A stretch of 64,000 nucleotides of DNA, from assembly GCA_963676635.1 (NCBI GenBank), contig OY781105.1, forward strand, positions 1,178,001 through 1,242,000. The letters run 5' to 3'. The position numbers and the translations under genes were made by a program. Each line of letters opens with the position of its first letter. The first letter of the stretch is position 1. This document shows, one piece after another, positions 44,548-53,800 of the stretch. The notes beneath the pieces are model-generated. The model saw only the letters and a list, made by a program, of their open reading frames with translations. It ran no database searches and was not told the origin of the DNA. The DNA comes from GCA-002708315 sp963676635. Lineage in GTDB: Bacteria; Bacteroidota; Bacteroidia; Bacteroidales; F082.

Positions 44548-46332
44548 CTAATTAAGATGCAGCCCAAACTGTAGTGACAGTACAGTTACTGTGACAATCA
44601 TAAATAATAGCGCCAGAGGAGCACCTATTTTAAGAAAATCCTTAAACTTGTATCCACCAGGACCATATACCATCAGGTTTGTCTGATAGCCAATGGGTGT
44701 TATAAAACTGGCTGCTGCTGCATAGGCTACCAGCAGAACAAACGGTCGCGGATCAGCACCTATTTGTTGCGCCAAACTTAATGATATTGGAAAGATTATC
44801 GCAACAGCACCAATATTTGTTATTATAGATGCCAGCAGATTAGTAATAAGGAAAATACCAGCAAGGAGTGTTATCACTCCAAATGGCTTAATAGCTTGCA
44901 ATATAAGTACTGACACCCCTTCGGCAATGCCTGTCTTCATCATAGCCTCACCTAATGCAAGTGAAAGAGCAATAATAAAAACCAGATTATAATTCACTCC
45001 TCTGTGGAACTCTTTTGGAGAAGCAGTCCGTGTTAACAGAAGTAAAATTATAAACACAAGCAAAGAAGTAAACAAAGGCACTATTTTAGCAGCACTAAGC
45101 ACCACAGAAGTCACAAGTCCAGCGACAATCAGAATGCTTTGTAGGGTTGACATTTTATCAATAGTCCGAACCTTATCAATGAGGAAGAAGTCAATTGAGC
45201 TATTAATCTTTTTCATAAAATCATCACCAGTAACAAGTAACAACAAATCACCGGCAGCAAGAGTCACCTCCCCAATCTTTCCACCTATACGCTCCCCATT
45301 TCGGTGAATGGCAATAATAGCCGAATCGAATTTAGCCCTGAAGTTACTCTGCTTAACCGTCTTGCCTATTAATCCGGAATTAGGAGCCACCACAACCTCA
45401 ACAACTTCTTTACGTTTACGCCTTGAAAACATCCCAAGTTGTGTAGGCTCAATATTTGAGTTTTTTTCAACCATATCGGCAATGGTTTCTGTATTACCTG
45501 CAAACACAAGGTAATCCTCCTCATAAATAATTGTACTTGGTGAAACAGGCGTTATTACATCCTGTCCTCTGACTATTTCTGCAAGGAAAAGACCTTTAAG
45601 ATTACGTAATCTTGCACCTTCAATAGTTCGGTTATGATAACCTGATCCTTTCTTTACTTTTACTTCCACCAGATATTCACGTACACCCGCATCCACTTTA
45701 AGTTTTATATTCTCATTATCAGGAAGCAGCATATCTCCAAAAAGGATAAGATAAAGACCTCCCAGAATGATCATACTTATTCCCACTGGAGCAAAATCAA
45801 ATATCTCAAGGGAGCTAAAACCCGGAATGATACTCTGATCTGCAACCATACCGTTCACAACCAAATTAGTTGAAGTACCAATAAGTGTTGCAGTGCCGCC
45901 CAGTATAGATGCATATGACAATGGAATAAGCAGTTTTGAAGGATTAATATTATTACGTATTCCCCAATTATTTACATAGGGCATTAATATTGCTACAAGG
46001 GGTGTATTGTTGATAAATGCAGATAGACCAGCAATCGGAAACAGCAACTTAAGGAGAAATCCTTTATATGTGTACGTTTTCTTAAAGAACTGAGCAAAAA
46101 GGCTGTCAATTAACGGCGATTTACGTATAACTTCACCAATTAACAACAAAAGTATTATAACAGCAATTTGTTGGTTAGCAAAACCATTTAACATCTCAGC
46201 AGGTGTAAGTACGCCAGTGAATCCAAGAATAGCAATCCCTATAACAAATGTAAATCCGGGGCCAAACCAGTTCTTGTACAACGATACAAGCATAAAAAGG
46301 ATTACAAGAATTACTATTATTTGGTCGTTCAT
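44548..46332 (-). CDS. SLC13-type permease with two TrkA-C (RCK_C) domains, probable sulfate transporter
   Basis: A 594-aa inner-membrane permease. Membrane helices occupy about 1-200 and 395-594. Two RCK_C domains lie between them (about 215-300, EVKVKKGSGYHNRTIEGARLR, and about 305-390, EVVVAPNSGLIGKTVKQS). The transport signature FINNTPLVAILMPYV and GTATLIGTSTNLVVNG are in the first half. ANIGA-type hairpin ITNIGAVAIIFPISL and PIGYQTNLMVYGPGGYKF are in the second. This architecture occurs in sulfate permeases linked to cysD/cysN/cysC/cysQ, as here. The substrate is inferred from that linkage. Confidence 0.85.
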   Translation of the reverse strand: MNDQIIVILVILFMLVSLYKNWFGPGFTFVIGIAILGFTGVLTPAEMLNGFANQQIAVIILLLLIGEVIRKSPLIDSLFAQFFKKTYTYKGFLLKLLFPIAGLSAFINNTPLVAILMPYVNNWGIRNNINPSKLLIPLSYASILGGTATLIGTSTNLVVNGMVADQSIIPGFSSLEIFDFAPVGISMIILGGLYLILFGDMLLPDNENIKLKVDAGVREYLVEVKVKKGSGYHNRTIEGARLRNLKGLFLAEIVRGQDVITPVSPSTIIYEEDYLVFAGNTETIADMVEKNSNIEPTQLGMFSRRKRKEVVEVVVAPNSGLIGKTVKQSNFRAKFDSAIIAIHRNGERIGGKIGEVTLAAGDLLLLVTGDDFMKKINSSIDFFLIDKVRTIDKMSTLQSILIVAGLVTSVVLSAAKIVPLFTSLLVFIILLLLTRTASPKEFHRGVNYNLVFIIALSLALGEAMMKTGIAEGVSVLILQAIKPFGVITLLAGIFLITNLLASIITNIGAVAIIFPISLSLAQQIGADPRPFVLLVAYAAAASFITPIGYQTNLMVYGPGGYKFKDFLKIGAPLALLFMIVTVTVLSLQFGLHLN

Positions 46333-46464
46333 TAGTCTTTATTATTCTTTTGTCATTCAGATATTTAATAATCGTAATGTATAATATATTTCTATTGATA
46401 TTCCATCCGCTGAGAACTGTTTTATAGTTAATTATTAACAGATATCGCCTGTCAGTATCAAATA

Positions 46465-47079
46465 TTAATAATGTTTATATTCTATCTGAGGGAGAATAAT
46501 CTGAAGAGACCTCTCAACAGACTGCTCAATGGATAGCGCATCAGTATCAAGTTCGAGGGAGGGGTCTTCAGGCGTTTCAAACGGAGCATCAACTCCTGTA
46601 AAGTTCTTTATTTCTCCTTTTCGCGCTTTTTCGTAAAGACCTTTTACATCTCTTTTTTCGCATACTTCTACAGGTGCATTAATGTACACCTCAATGAAAT
46701 TCTCTCTACCGATAATGTCCTTGGCCATATCCCGTATTTTTTTTGTTGGTGAGATGAAGCTGTTAATACATATGATTCCACAATTCATAAAAAGCTTTGA
46801 CACTTCAGCTATTCTACGGATATTTTCAAAGCGGTCTTCTCCACTAAACCCAAGATTATTGTTAATCCCTGTTCTAACATTATCACCATCTAGTACTTGT
46901 GTCAGATATCCTCTTTTATTGAGTTCCATTTCAAGATTTCTTGCAATAGTTGTTTTGCCTGATCCTGAAAGGCCTGTCATCCAGATTACTTTTGCATGCT
47001 GGTTAAGAAGCTTTTCTTTATCACTCCTATTTAATATCTGGTTAAATACCGGATGTATATTTCTGTTTAGTGCTGTCAT
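46465..47079 (-). CDS. cysC: Adenylylsulfate (APS) kinase
   Basis: Phosphorylates APS to PAPS with ATP. The 204-aa product has the P-loop GLSGSGKTT, the nucleotide region VLDGDNVRTGINNNLGFS, the Ser-containing CINSFISPTKKIRDMA (the phosphoserine position) and ENFIEVYINAPVEVCEKRDVKGLYEKARKG, here divided by family landmarks. I chose ATG 47079 (MTALNRNIHP) instead of the TTG at 47109. A minus-strand -7 TATATTTG lies at 47084-47091, only 4 nt upstream, implying a very short leader. cysD/cysN are not in the window. Confidence 0.93.
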   Translation of the reverse strand: MTALNRNIHPVFNQILNRSDKEKLLNQHAKVIWMTGLSGSGKTTIARNLEMELNKRGYLTQVLDGDNVRTGINNNLGFSGEDRFENIRRIAEVSKLFMNCGIICINSFISPTKKIRDMAKDIIGRENFIEVYINAPVEVCEKRDVKGLYEKARKGEIKNFTGVDAPFETPEDPSLELDTDALSIEQSVERSLQIILPQIEYKHY

Positions 47080-47290
47080 TGGGCAAATATAGATAATGTT
47101 CGGTTTCAACCTAATTGTTTAAAGTCTAAAGTTCAAATTTAATTTATTGCTTACCGATGGTTATAATGAGTTGTTTTAGGGAATGAAGTACTTTTTTTTA
47201 TAGTTGCAAAGACATCTGTTTATCCGCAACCCCTTATCTTCTATTTGTAATACTTATCTGAAATACTCCTCAACACCTCCACATTTTCTC

Positions 47291-47298
47291 TATATTTG
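47291..47298 (+). promoter_or_regulatory. -7 element of the L2HGDH-like gene
   Basis: TATATTTG is a perfect -7 match, 19 nt before ATG 47318. It lies inside the longer in-frame reading from 47204, so the shorter start is favoured. Confidence 0.55.
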
Positions 47299-47317
47299 CT
47301 GCTTAACAATCCAGAGA

Positions 47318-48436
47318 ATGACTGATACAAATATCACAATAATTGGTGCCGGTGTTGTAGGGCTGGCAGTTGCGGCAGAATTAAGTAAATTTCACAAGGG
47401 TGTAATGGTACTGGAAAAGCATAAGAGTTTCGGACAGGAAACATCAAGCCGAAACAGTGAAGTAGTGCATTCAGGCATTTATTATCCGGAAGGGTCTCTT
47501 AAGGCAAAGCTTTGTGTTGAAGGCAGAGAACTTCTCTATAATTATTGCATTAAACATAATATTCTTTTTAATAAGTGTGGGAAACTTATTGTTGCAACAG
47601 ATAAAAAAGAAGCCGAGCAGCTTCCTGCAATATTAAAGCAATCGCAAAAGAATGGAGTAAGTGACGGTCATTTTATTGATAAGCAACAAGCTTACGATAT
47701 GGAACCGAATGTATTGGCTGTATCAGCCTTATATTTCCCTTCAACAGGAATCGTTGATAGTCACGGACTTATGAAACAACTGGAAACGGAAGCTGTTATC
47801 AATGGTGCTGAAATGGCATATAATAACAGTGTTGTATCAGTAACAAAAGAAGATAATTATTACAGAATCTGTGTAAAGGAAGATGAGGGTGATTTTTCAT
47901 TTACTACTAACTATGTCATTAACGCAGCCGGCCTGAATTCCGATATTATCTCAAACAGTACAGGGTTTATCAATCCTGATTACAAACTACATTACTGGAA
48001 AGGAGAGTATTTTGCAATTGGCAACGGCAAGCATAAAATGGTATCAAGATTAGTTTATCCTGTCCCTCAGCTTAACATAACAGGATTGGGTGTTCACGCA
48101 ACAATTGATTTAAACGGGGGGCTTAAACTAGGACCTAATACTGTATATTTACCCGACAAAATACCTGAGTACAGTGTAGATTCATCACATCTTAAAGACT
48201 TTATGGCTTCGGCTGGACGTTTCCTGCCATTTCTTGAGGAGAATGATCTTCACCCCGATCAGTCTGGTATACGCCCCAAACTTCAAAAGCCAGGTGACCC
48301 TGTAAGAGATTTTATCATAAAAGATGAGGGCGATAATGGCTTACCGGGATTTATTAACCTTTTGGGAATTGAATCACCCGGTCTAACAGCCAGTTTAGCT
48401 ATCGGCAAGATGGTATCTGGAATAATATCAAATTAA
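47318..48436 (+). CDS. L-2-hydroxyglutarate oxidase-like FAD oxidoreductase
   Basis: A 372-aa FAD protein in the DAO superfamily. The N-terminus has the dinucleotide motif ITIIGAGVVGLAVAAELSK. The L2HGDH-type segment ETSSRNSEVVHSGIYYPEGS follows (about 45-65). FTTNYVINAAGLNSD is the second FAD region and NLLGIESPGLTASLAIGK the C-terminal one. The enzyme probably oxidises L-2-hydroxyglutarate to 2-oxoglutarate, passing electrons to quinone or O2 (LhgO-like). The start was chosen from the -7 element and the alignment of the Rossmann motif. Confidence 0.88.
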   Translation: MTDTNITIIGAGVVGLAVAAELSKFHKGVMVLEKHKSFGQETSSRNSEVVHSGIYYPEGSLKAKLCVEGRELLYNYCIKHNILFNKCGKLIVATDKKEAEQLPAILKQSQKNGVSDGHFIDKQQAYDMEPNVLAVSALYFPSTGIVDSHGLMKQLETEAVINGAEMAYNNSVVSVTKEDNYYRICVKEDEGDFSFTTNYVINAAGLNSDIISNSTGFINPDYKLHYWKGEYFAIGNGKHKMVSRLVYPVPQLNITGLGVHATIDLNGGLKLGPNTVYLPDKIPEYSVDSSHLKDFMASAGRFLPFLEENDLHPDQSGIRPKLQKPGDPVRDFIIKDEGDNGLPGFINLLGIESPGLTASLAIGKMVSGIISN

Positions 48437-48589
48437 TCAAGCAATAGTAAATACGTCCCTGCTAAGGAGTATTTAAAGCAGGTGTAATATCTTTATTTGT
48501 TTCTTCTCAGAGTTTATATACTCACAATATATATACATTGGTAATCCCACATTTTTACAATTCTCACACTCTTGTTAATATGAAATTCT

Positions 48590-48597
48590 TATATTTG
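48590..48597 (+). promoter_or_regulatory. -7 element of the barrel gene
   Basis: TATATTTG is a perfect -7 match, 24 nt before ATG 48622. A TTG at 48572-48574 is only 15 bp upstream, closer than usual. Confidence 0.5.
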
Positions 48598-48621
48598 ACA
48601 AAAAATATAACAAACTTAACC

Positions 48622-49254
48622 ATGAAAATATTACGCCTTCTTTCCTTGGCATTACTGCTTCTGCCTTTATCAGTTTTATCTCAGATTCAAATAGCTCCTA
48701 CTGCTGGATATATGTTTGGCGGTAGATTGAATTATTATCAGGGCGAACTGAAAATATATGACAATGCCGACTACGGCGTTTCGGTTATAGTACCGGATGT
48801 CAGCTTCCAAACTGACCTTGAGATTTATTATAACCGCATGGATACCAGAGCATGGTTTCGTGCCAATCCGGGTTTCGACTACAATGATAAAGAATTTGAT
48901 ATGTCTGTGAATTACATTCAGGTTGGAGCGCTTAAGTCGTTTGATCCCGGTAGTACAGACTTCCAGCCTTACGGATCGTTCTCCCTGGGAGCTACTATTT
49001 TTAGTCCTAAAACAGATATCGATGATGTATGGCAGTTCAGCATAACCCTTGGACTTGGTGCTAAATACTGGTTTTCAAACAGAGTGGGACTTATTGTTCG
49101 CGGCAGACTAATGATGCCAATGGTATTTGGCGGTGTTGGTGGTTATTATGGTATTGGCACAGGAGGTTCAGGCGGCGGACTGTATGTTGATAGCTATACT
49201 ACTATCGTTCAGGGTGATTTTTCCGGCGGACTGATATTCTCACTGGGAAACTAA
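48622..49254 (+). CDS. Outer-membrane beta-barrel protein
   Basis: A 210-aa exported protein with signal peptide MKILRLLSLALLLLPLSVLSQ. Barrel-like strands follow (FQTDLEIYYNRMDTRAWF, NYIQVGALKSFDPG, QFSITLGLGAKYWFSNRVGLIVRG) and a Gly-rich loop (YYGIGTGGSGGG). Longer in-frame starts at 48538 and 48580 are rejected because of the -7 element and the signal peptide. No recognised family; a generic 8-10-stranded barrel. Confidence 0.75.
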   Translation: MKILRLLSLALLLLPLSVLSQIQIAPTAGYMFGGRLNYYQGELKIYDNADYGVSVIVPDVSFQTDLEIYYNRMDTRAWFRANPGFDYNDKEFDMSVNYIQVGALKSFDPGSTDFQPYGSFSLGATIFSPKTDIDDVWQFSITLGLGAKYWFSNRVGLIVRGRLMMPMVFGGVGGYYGIGTGGSGGGLYVDSYTTIVQGDFSGGLIFSLGN

Positions 49255-49260
49255 TTGTTA

Positions 49261-49878
49261 ATGTTTAAGGAGGATATTTCTAGTCTTCAACAGAAGCTGG
49301 CATCCGGTAATCTTCCGGGATTTAAATCACATGTTAAACTTTCGCCGGCATCCCGTCGCTTCTTTCCTGGAAAGGATAAAGAAAAACCTCATGATAGTGC
49401 TGTGCTTATTCTTTTCTATCCTAAAAACAATATATCACACATTGCCTTTATTGTGCGTCCGGTGGATAATTCAGTACACAGCGGTCAGGTAGCCTTGCCG
49501 GGAGGACGTACTGAACCTTATGATGAATCTATAATAGATACTGCCCTCCGTGAAGCATGGGAAGAAATAGGTGTACACAAGCAGGATGTTAAAGTAATCG
49601 GCAAGCTTTCACAAATATATATTCCTCCAAGTAACTTTATGGTTTATCCAGTAGTTGGTGCTATCAACTATAACCCTGAATTTGTTTGTAACGAAGATGA
49701 AGTAGAACATCTTCTTGAGATAGAATGGAATAAGCTTAAAGCCCCATCCACAAGAACTCATACGATTGTTACCACCAGAAATGGCGACATCAGTGTACCC
49801 TGTTACTGTATTGATAAAAACATCATTTGGGGAGCAACCTCAATGATAATATCAGAACTTATTGACACAGCGCAATAG
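49261..49878 (+). CDS. Nudix hydrolase, CoA pyrophosphatase type
   Basis: A 205-aa cytosolic hydrolase. A full Nudix box is present, with REAWEEIGV after the GG-x5-E start (about 85-107). SVHSGQVALPGGRTE just upstream is the CoA-diphosphatase (NudL/YeaB) signature. It probably cleaves CoA or its oxidised derivatives to phosphopantetheine and ADP. I used ATG 49261; an in-frame TTG at 49255 is the alternative. It lies 6 nt after the barrel gene. Confidence 0.9.
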   Translation: MFKEDISSLQQKLASGNLPGFKSHVKLSPASRRFFPGKDKEKPHDSAVLILFYPKNNISHIAFIVRPVDNSVHSGQVALPGGRTEPYDESIIDTALREAWEEIGVHKQDVKVIGKLSQIYIPPSNFMVYPVVGAINYNPEFVCNEDEVEHLLEIEWNKLKAPSTRTHTIVTTRNGDISVPCYCIDKNIIWGATSMIISELIDTAQ

Positions 49879-49888
49879 TTATAAATTA

Positions 49889-49935
49889 TGAGTTATAAGT
49901 TTTACGTTAACTAATAACTCGAAACTTATAACTCA
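49889..49935. terminator. Large inverted repeat between the Nudix gene and the DUF3467 gene
   Basis: TGAGTTATAAGTTT (49889-49902) pairs perfectly with AAACTTATAACTCA (49922-49935) across a 19-nt loop. It sits between two convergent genes. On the minus strand the hairpin is preceded, not followed, by the T-run, and the plus-strand side is followed by A residues. It is thus either a weak bidirectional terminator or a palindromic element of other kind. Confidence 0.6.
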
Positions 49936-49940
49936 AAAAA

Positions 49941-50255
49941 CTACGCTTCTGCTGTAGGTCCACCCATTGTAAAAGGAGGTAAACCTCCATCTTTTGTTTC
50001 TTTGATAGGACCATGCATTGACTCAAACTTCCTTATATTATCATTTAATGCTTTAGTTAACCTCTTTGCATGCTCAGGTGTAAGAATAAGTCTTGATTTC
50101 ACCTTTGCCTTTGGAGCTCCCGGCATCATCTTAATAAAATCAACAATAAACTCAGCATGTGAATGAGTAATTATTGCCAGATTTGAATAAACACCTTCAG
50201 CAATTTCTTCCGGTAGTTCTATGTTGATTTTTTTGTTGTTTTTATTTTCTTCCAT
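49941..50255 (-). CDS. DUF3467 protein
   Basis: A 104-aa soluble protein of the DUF3467 family. Recognisable segments are KINIELPEEIAEGVYSNLAI, HSHAEFIVDFIKMMPG and SRLILTPEHAKRLTKALNDNI. The family is common in Bacteroidota and has no established function. It lies at the far side of the 22-bp array region, downstream of rpoC on the same strand, but the array and the rpoC terminator separate the two. Confidence 0.88.
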   Translation of the reverse strand: MEENKNNKKINIELPEEIAEGVYSNLAIITHSHAEFIVDFIKMMPGAPKAKVKSRLILTPEHAKRLTKALNDNIRKFESMHGPIKETKDGGLPPFTMGGPTAEA

Positions 50256-50447
50256 CTTAATAGTATTTTCCTACAAAGATATAATTTTTATGCTCTTTAA
50301 CGATTGATTCCTTGCTTGAAAACAAATACCGGAATCATGGACAATAACATATATAAAATAAGAAGGAAAGCGCAATAATTTTAAAGAGCAGTAAGCGGTC
50401 ATTATCACTTCACATATTGCTACATGGCAAGTGACAAATTAGTACTT

Positions 50448-50679
50448 TCATAGGTATAATAACCTTTTTTCATACGTATGAAAAGTAATTATGATACGTA
50501 TGAAACGATCAACTGATAGCTATTAGTCAGACAACTGATAGCTATTAGTCAGACAACTGATAGCTATTAGTTGGACTACTGATAGCTATTAGTTGGACTA
50601 CTGATAGCTATTAGTTGGACTACTGATAGCTATTAGTTGGACTACTGATAGCTATTAGTTGGACTACTGATAGCTATTA
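50448..50679. repeat. Tandem array of 12-bp palindromes, exact 22-bp period (11 units)
   Basis: Units start at 50448, 50470, 50492, 50514, 50536, 50558, 50580, 50602, 50624, 50646 and 50668, all exactly 22 bp apart. They read TCATAGGTATAA (decayed), TCATACGTATGA, TGATACGTATGA, then eight copies of TGATAGCTATTA. The 10-bp spacers are GTCAGACAAC (twice) then GTTGGACTAC (five times) in the homogeneous part; the earlier spacers differ. The core is palindromic (ACGT or AGCT) in all but the decayed first unit. It shares its geometry with 17138-17215. Confidence 0.95.
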
Positions 50680-50826
50680 AACCAATTAAACTAAAGCTCT
50701 GATAAAAGAAATCATAAAGAACAGTTTGCGTTTTTTTACTGTTAAAGATAGCAGCCACAAAGCACGCAATTACATTACGATCTGGCAAATAAGTGTTTAT
50801 GCACTCATCGCAATCTCAAAATATTT

Positions 50827-50870
50827 GGCAAAAAAAAAGCATCTCAAATTTGAGATGCTTTTCTATTTAG
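50827..50870 (-). terminator. Terminator of rpoC
   Basis: A perfect 28-bp palindrome (50835-50862; half AAAAGCATCTCAAA) is centred at 50848/50849. On the minus strand it is followed by a run of T residues. It lies 23 nt after the rpoC stop and ends the ribosomal/RNA-polymerase operon. Confidence 0.9.
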
Positions 50871-50884
50871 TATTAACACTAAGG

Positions 50885-53800
50885 TTATTCCATTGTTTCA
50901 GCTTCTGCTACAGGATTTTCCGATTGATCCATAACAGTTTCAAATTCTTCCTTCGAACCCACAATGATATCATCATATTCACGTAAACCTGAACCAGCAG
51001 GGATTTTATGACCAACAATAACATTCTCTTTAAGTCCTAGTAAATCATCTGATTTAGCCTGAATAGAAGCAAGAGTAAGCACTTTAGTTGTTTCCTGGAA
51101 GGAAGCAGCACTCATAAAGCTGTTAGTCTGCAATGATGCTCTTGTAATACCCTGCAACACCTGACGAGCAGTTGCAGGCTGAGCATCCCTGGACTGAACG
51201 AGAGACTGATCTCTTCGCTTCAGGCTTGAGTTTTCATCACGTAACTTACGAGCTGTTATAATCTGACCAGCTTTAAGAGATTCTGAGTCACCCGGATCAA
51301 CAACCACCTTCATACCGAAGATATCATCATTAACTTCCTGAAAATCTACCCTATTAACGAGTTCACCTTCAAGGAATCTGGTATCACCAGAATCATCAAC
51401 CTGTACTTTACGCATCATCTGACGAACGATCGTTTCAAAATGCTTATCATTAATCTTCACACCCTGCAGACGATAAACCTCCTGAATTTCATTAACAATA
51501 TACTCCTGTACTTTAACAGGACCTTTAATTGCAAGTATATCAGCAGGAGTCATTATACCATCAGACAAACTTGTACCTGCCTTAACGAAGTCATTTTTCT
51601 GTGCAAGAATCTGTTTTGATGTAGATATAAGATATTTCTTTTCCTCCCCGGTTCTGGAAGTAATAATCACTTCACGATTACCACGTTTCAGTTTAGGGCC
51701 GAAGCTCACAACACCATCAATTTCACTAACAACAGCAGGTTCGCTAGGGTTACGAGCCTCAAACAACTCAGTAACACGAGGCAAACCACCGGTGATATCA
51801 CCTGCTTTACCAAAGGCACGCGGAATCTTAACAAGAACAGAACCAGCCTTTATAGTGTCATTCTCATCCACAAGGATGTGAGCACCAACAGGAAGGTCAT
51901 ATGACATAAGAATAGAACCATCTTTAGCGATAATCTTAATGATAGGGTTCTGATTCTTAATTCTGGAGTCAATAATTACTTTCTCGAAATAACCAGTCTG
52001 CTCATCAGATTCAACGCGATAGCTAACACCTTCCACAATATTTTCGAAAGATGTTTTACCAGCAAATTCAGATAAGATTACAGCGTTATAAGGATCCCAG
52101 TCGGCAATAACCTCACCTTTTTTCACCTTACCACCGTTATCAACATAAAGATTAGAAGCATAAGGCACGTGAGAAGAAGAAAGAACTACACCCGTAGCAG
52201 GGTCTGTCAGTTTCATTTCAGCTGAACGGCCAATAACAATCTTATATTTTTTACCTTCATCATTTTCATAATCCACAAAGCGAAGGTCATCAATTTCCAC
52301 AACACCATCATAACCAGCTTCAATTTTCGAAGTAGCAGCGATGTTAGAAGCAGTACCCCCTTGGTGGAAAGTACGAAGAGTAAGCTGAGTACCAGGTTCA
52401 CCAATCGACTGAGCGGCGATAACACCCACAGCCTCACCTTTCTGAACAAGTCGTCCTGAAGCCAGGTTACGGCCATAACACAACGCACATACACCACGTT
52501 TTGATTCACAAGTAAGTACCGAACGGATTTCTACACTCTCAATAGGAGAATCTTCAATAACACGAGCAATCTCTTCATTTATTTCTTCACCAGCAGCAAT
52601 AATAATCTCATTTGTCAGCGGATGATAAACATCATGGAGAGTAACACGTCCCAATATACGGTCATACAGAGTTTCAACAACCTCTTCGTTCTTTTTCAGA
52701 GCTCTAATAGTAAGACCACGTAAAGTACCACAGTCGCGTTCGTTAATAACCACATCCTGTGCAACATCAACAAGTCGACGTGTAAGGTAACCAGCATCAG
52801 CAGTTTTAAGAGCTGTATCCGCAAGACCCTTACGAGCACCATGAGTAGAGATAAAGTACTCAAGAACTGACAGACCCTCTTTAAAGTTCGAGAGAATTGG
52901 GTTTTCAATAATTTCACCACCTTTTGCACCTGATTTCTGAGGCTTAGCCATCAGGCCCCTCATACCACTAAGCTGACGAATCTGCTCTTTGGAACCACGA
53001 GCACCAGAATCGAGCATCATATAAACAGGATTAAAACCCTGATCGTCGCTCGACAACTCTTTCATAAGAGTATTTGTAAGGCGTGAGTTTGCATGTGTCC
53101 AGATATCAATAATCTGGTTATAACGCTCGTTATTGGTGATAAATCCCATGTTATAGTTATTGAGAACCTCTTCAACTTCCAAATTTGCATTAGAGATAAG
53201 TTCTTTTTTAACATCTGGGATTTTAACATTACCAAGATTAAAGGACAGTCCACCTCTGAACGCCATAGTAAACCCAAGATGTTTAATATCATCAAGGAAC
53301 TTAGCAGTCACATCGGTACTTGTCTCTTTAAGAATCTCACCAATAATATCCCTTAGTGATTTCTTGGTAAGAAGCTTATTAATATATCCATATTCTTTTG
53401 GCACAAACTGATTAAACATCACACGACCAACAGTGGTTTCAATAAGTTTATTTACAATCTTACCATCTTCCTTAACGTCAACCTTAACATTAATAACGGC
53501 ATGGAGATCAACACTACCTTCGCTATAAGCAATGTTTACTTCTTCAGGAGAGTAAAACCTCATTCCTTCACCTTTAACAGGCTGTTCAGGAGTGCTCTTC
53601 TTAGCTTTAGTAATATAATACAGTCCCAATACCATATCCTGAGAAGGTACAGTAATAGGTGCACCGTTTGCAGGATTAAGAATATTATGAGAAGCGAGCA
53701 TAAGAATCTGTGCTTCAAGAACTGCAGCATTACCAAGAGGCACATGCACAGCCATCTGGTCACCGTCGAAGTCGGCATTAAACGCAGTACATACAAGCGG

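Larger units (their letters stand above)
50256..50884. other. Intergenic region with 22-bp palindrome array, between rpoC and the DUF3467 gene
   Basis: A 629-bp non-coding stretch. It holds the palindrome array (50448-50679), a decayed unit-like piece after it (CTAAAGCTCTGA at 50691) and the perfect terminator palindrome of rpoC (50835-50862). No credible ORF of its own is seen. Confidence 0.7.

Noticed and set aside
46427..46439. Rex operator upstream of the SLC13 permease
   Set aside because: The palindrome GTTAATTATTAAC has a 13-bp size and lacks the outer TT/AA of TTGTTAA-N4-TTAACAA, so the spacing does not fit Rex.
50448..50679. CRISPR array
   Set aside because: Spacers are 10 bp, nearly identical to one another, and repeats are 12-bp dyads. 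No cas genes are in the window.
50470..50679. Replication origin iterons or DnaA-box cluster
   Set aside because: The 22-bp spacing resembles plasmid iterons, but no TTATCCACA boxes and no replication-initiator gene were seen, so an origin cannot be claimed.
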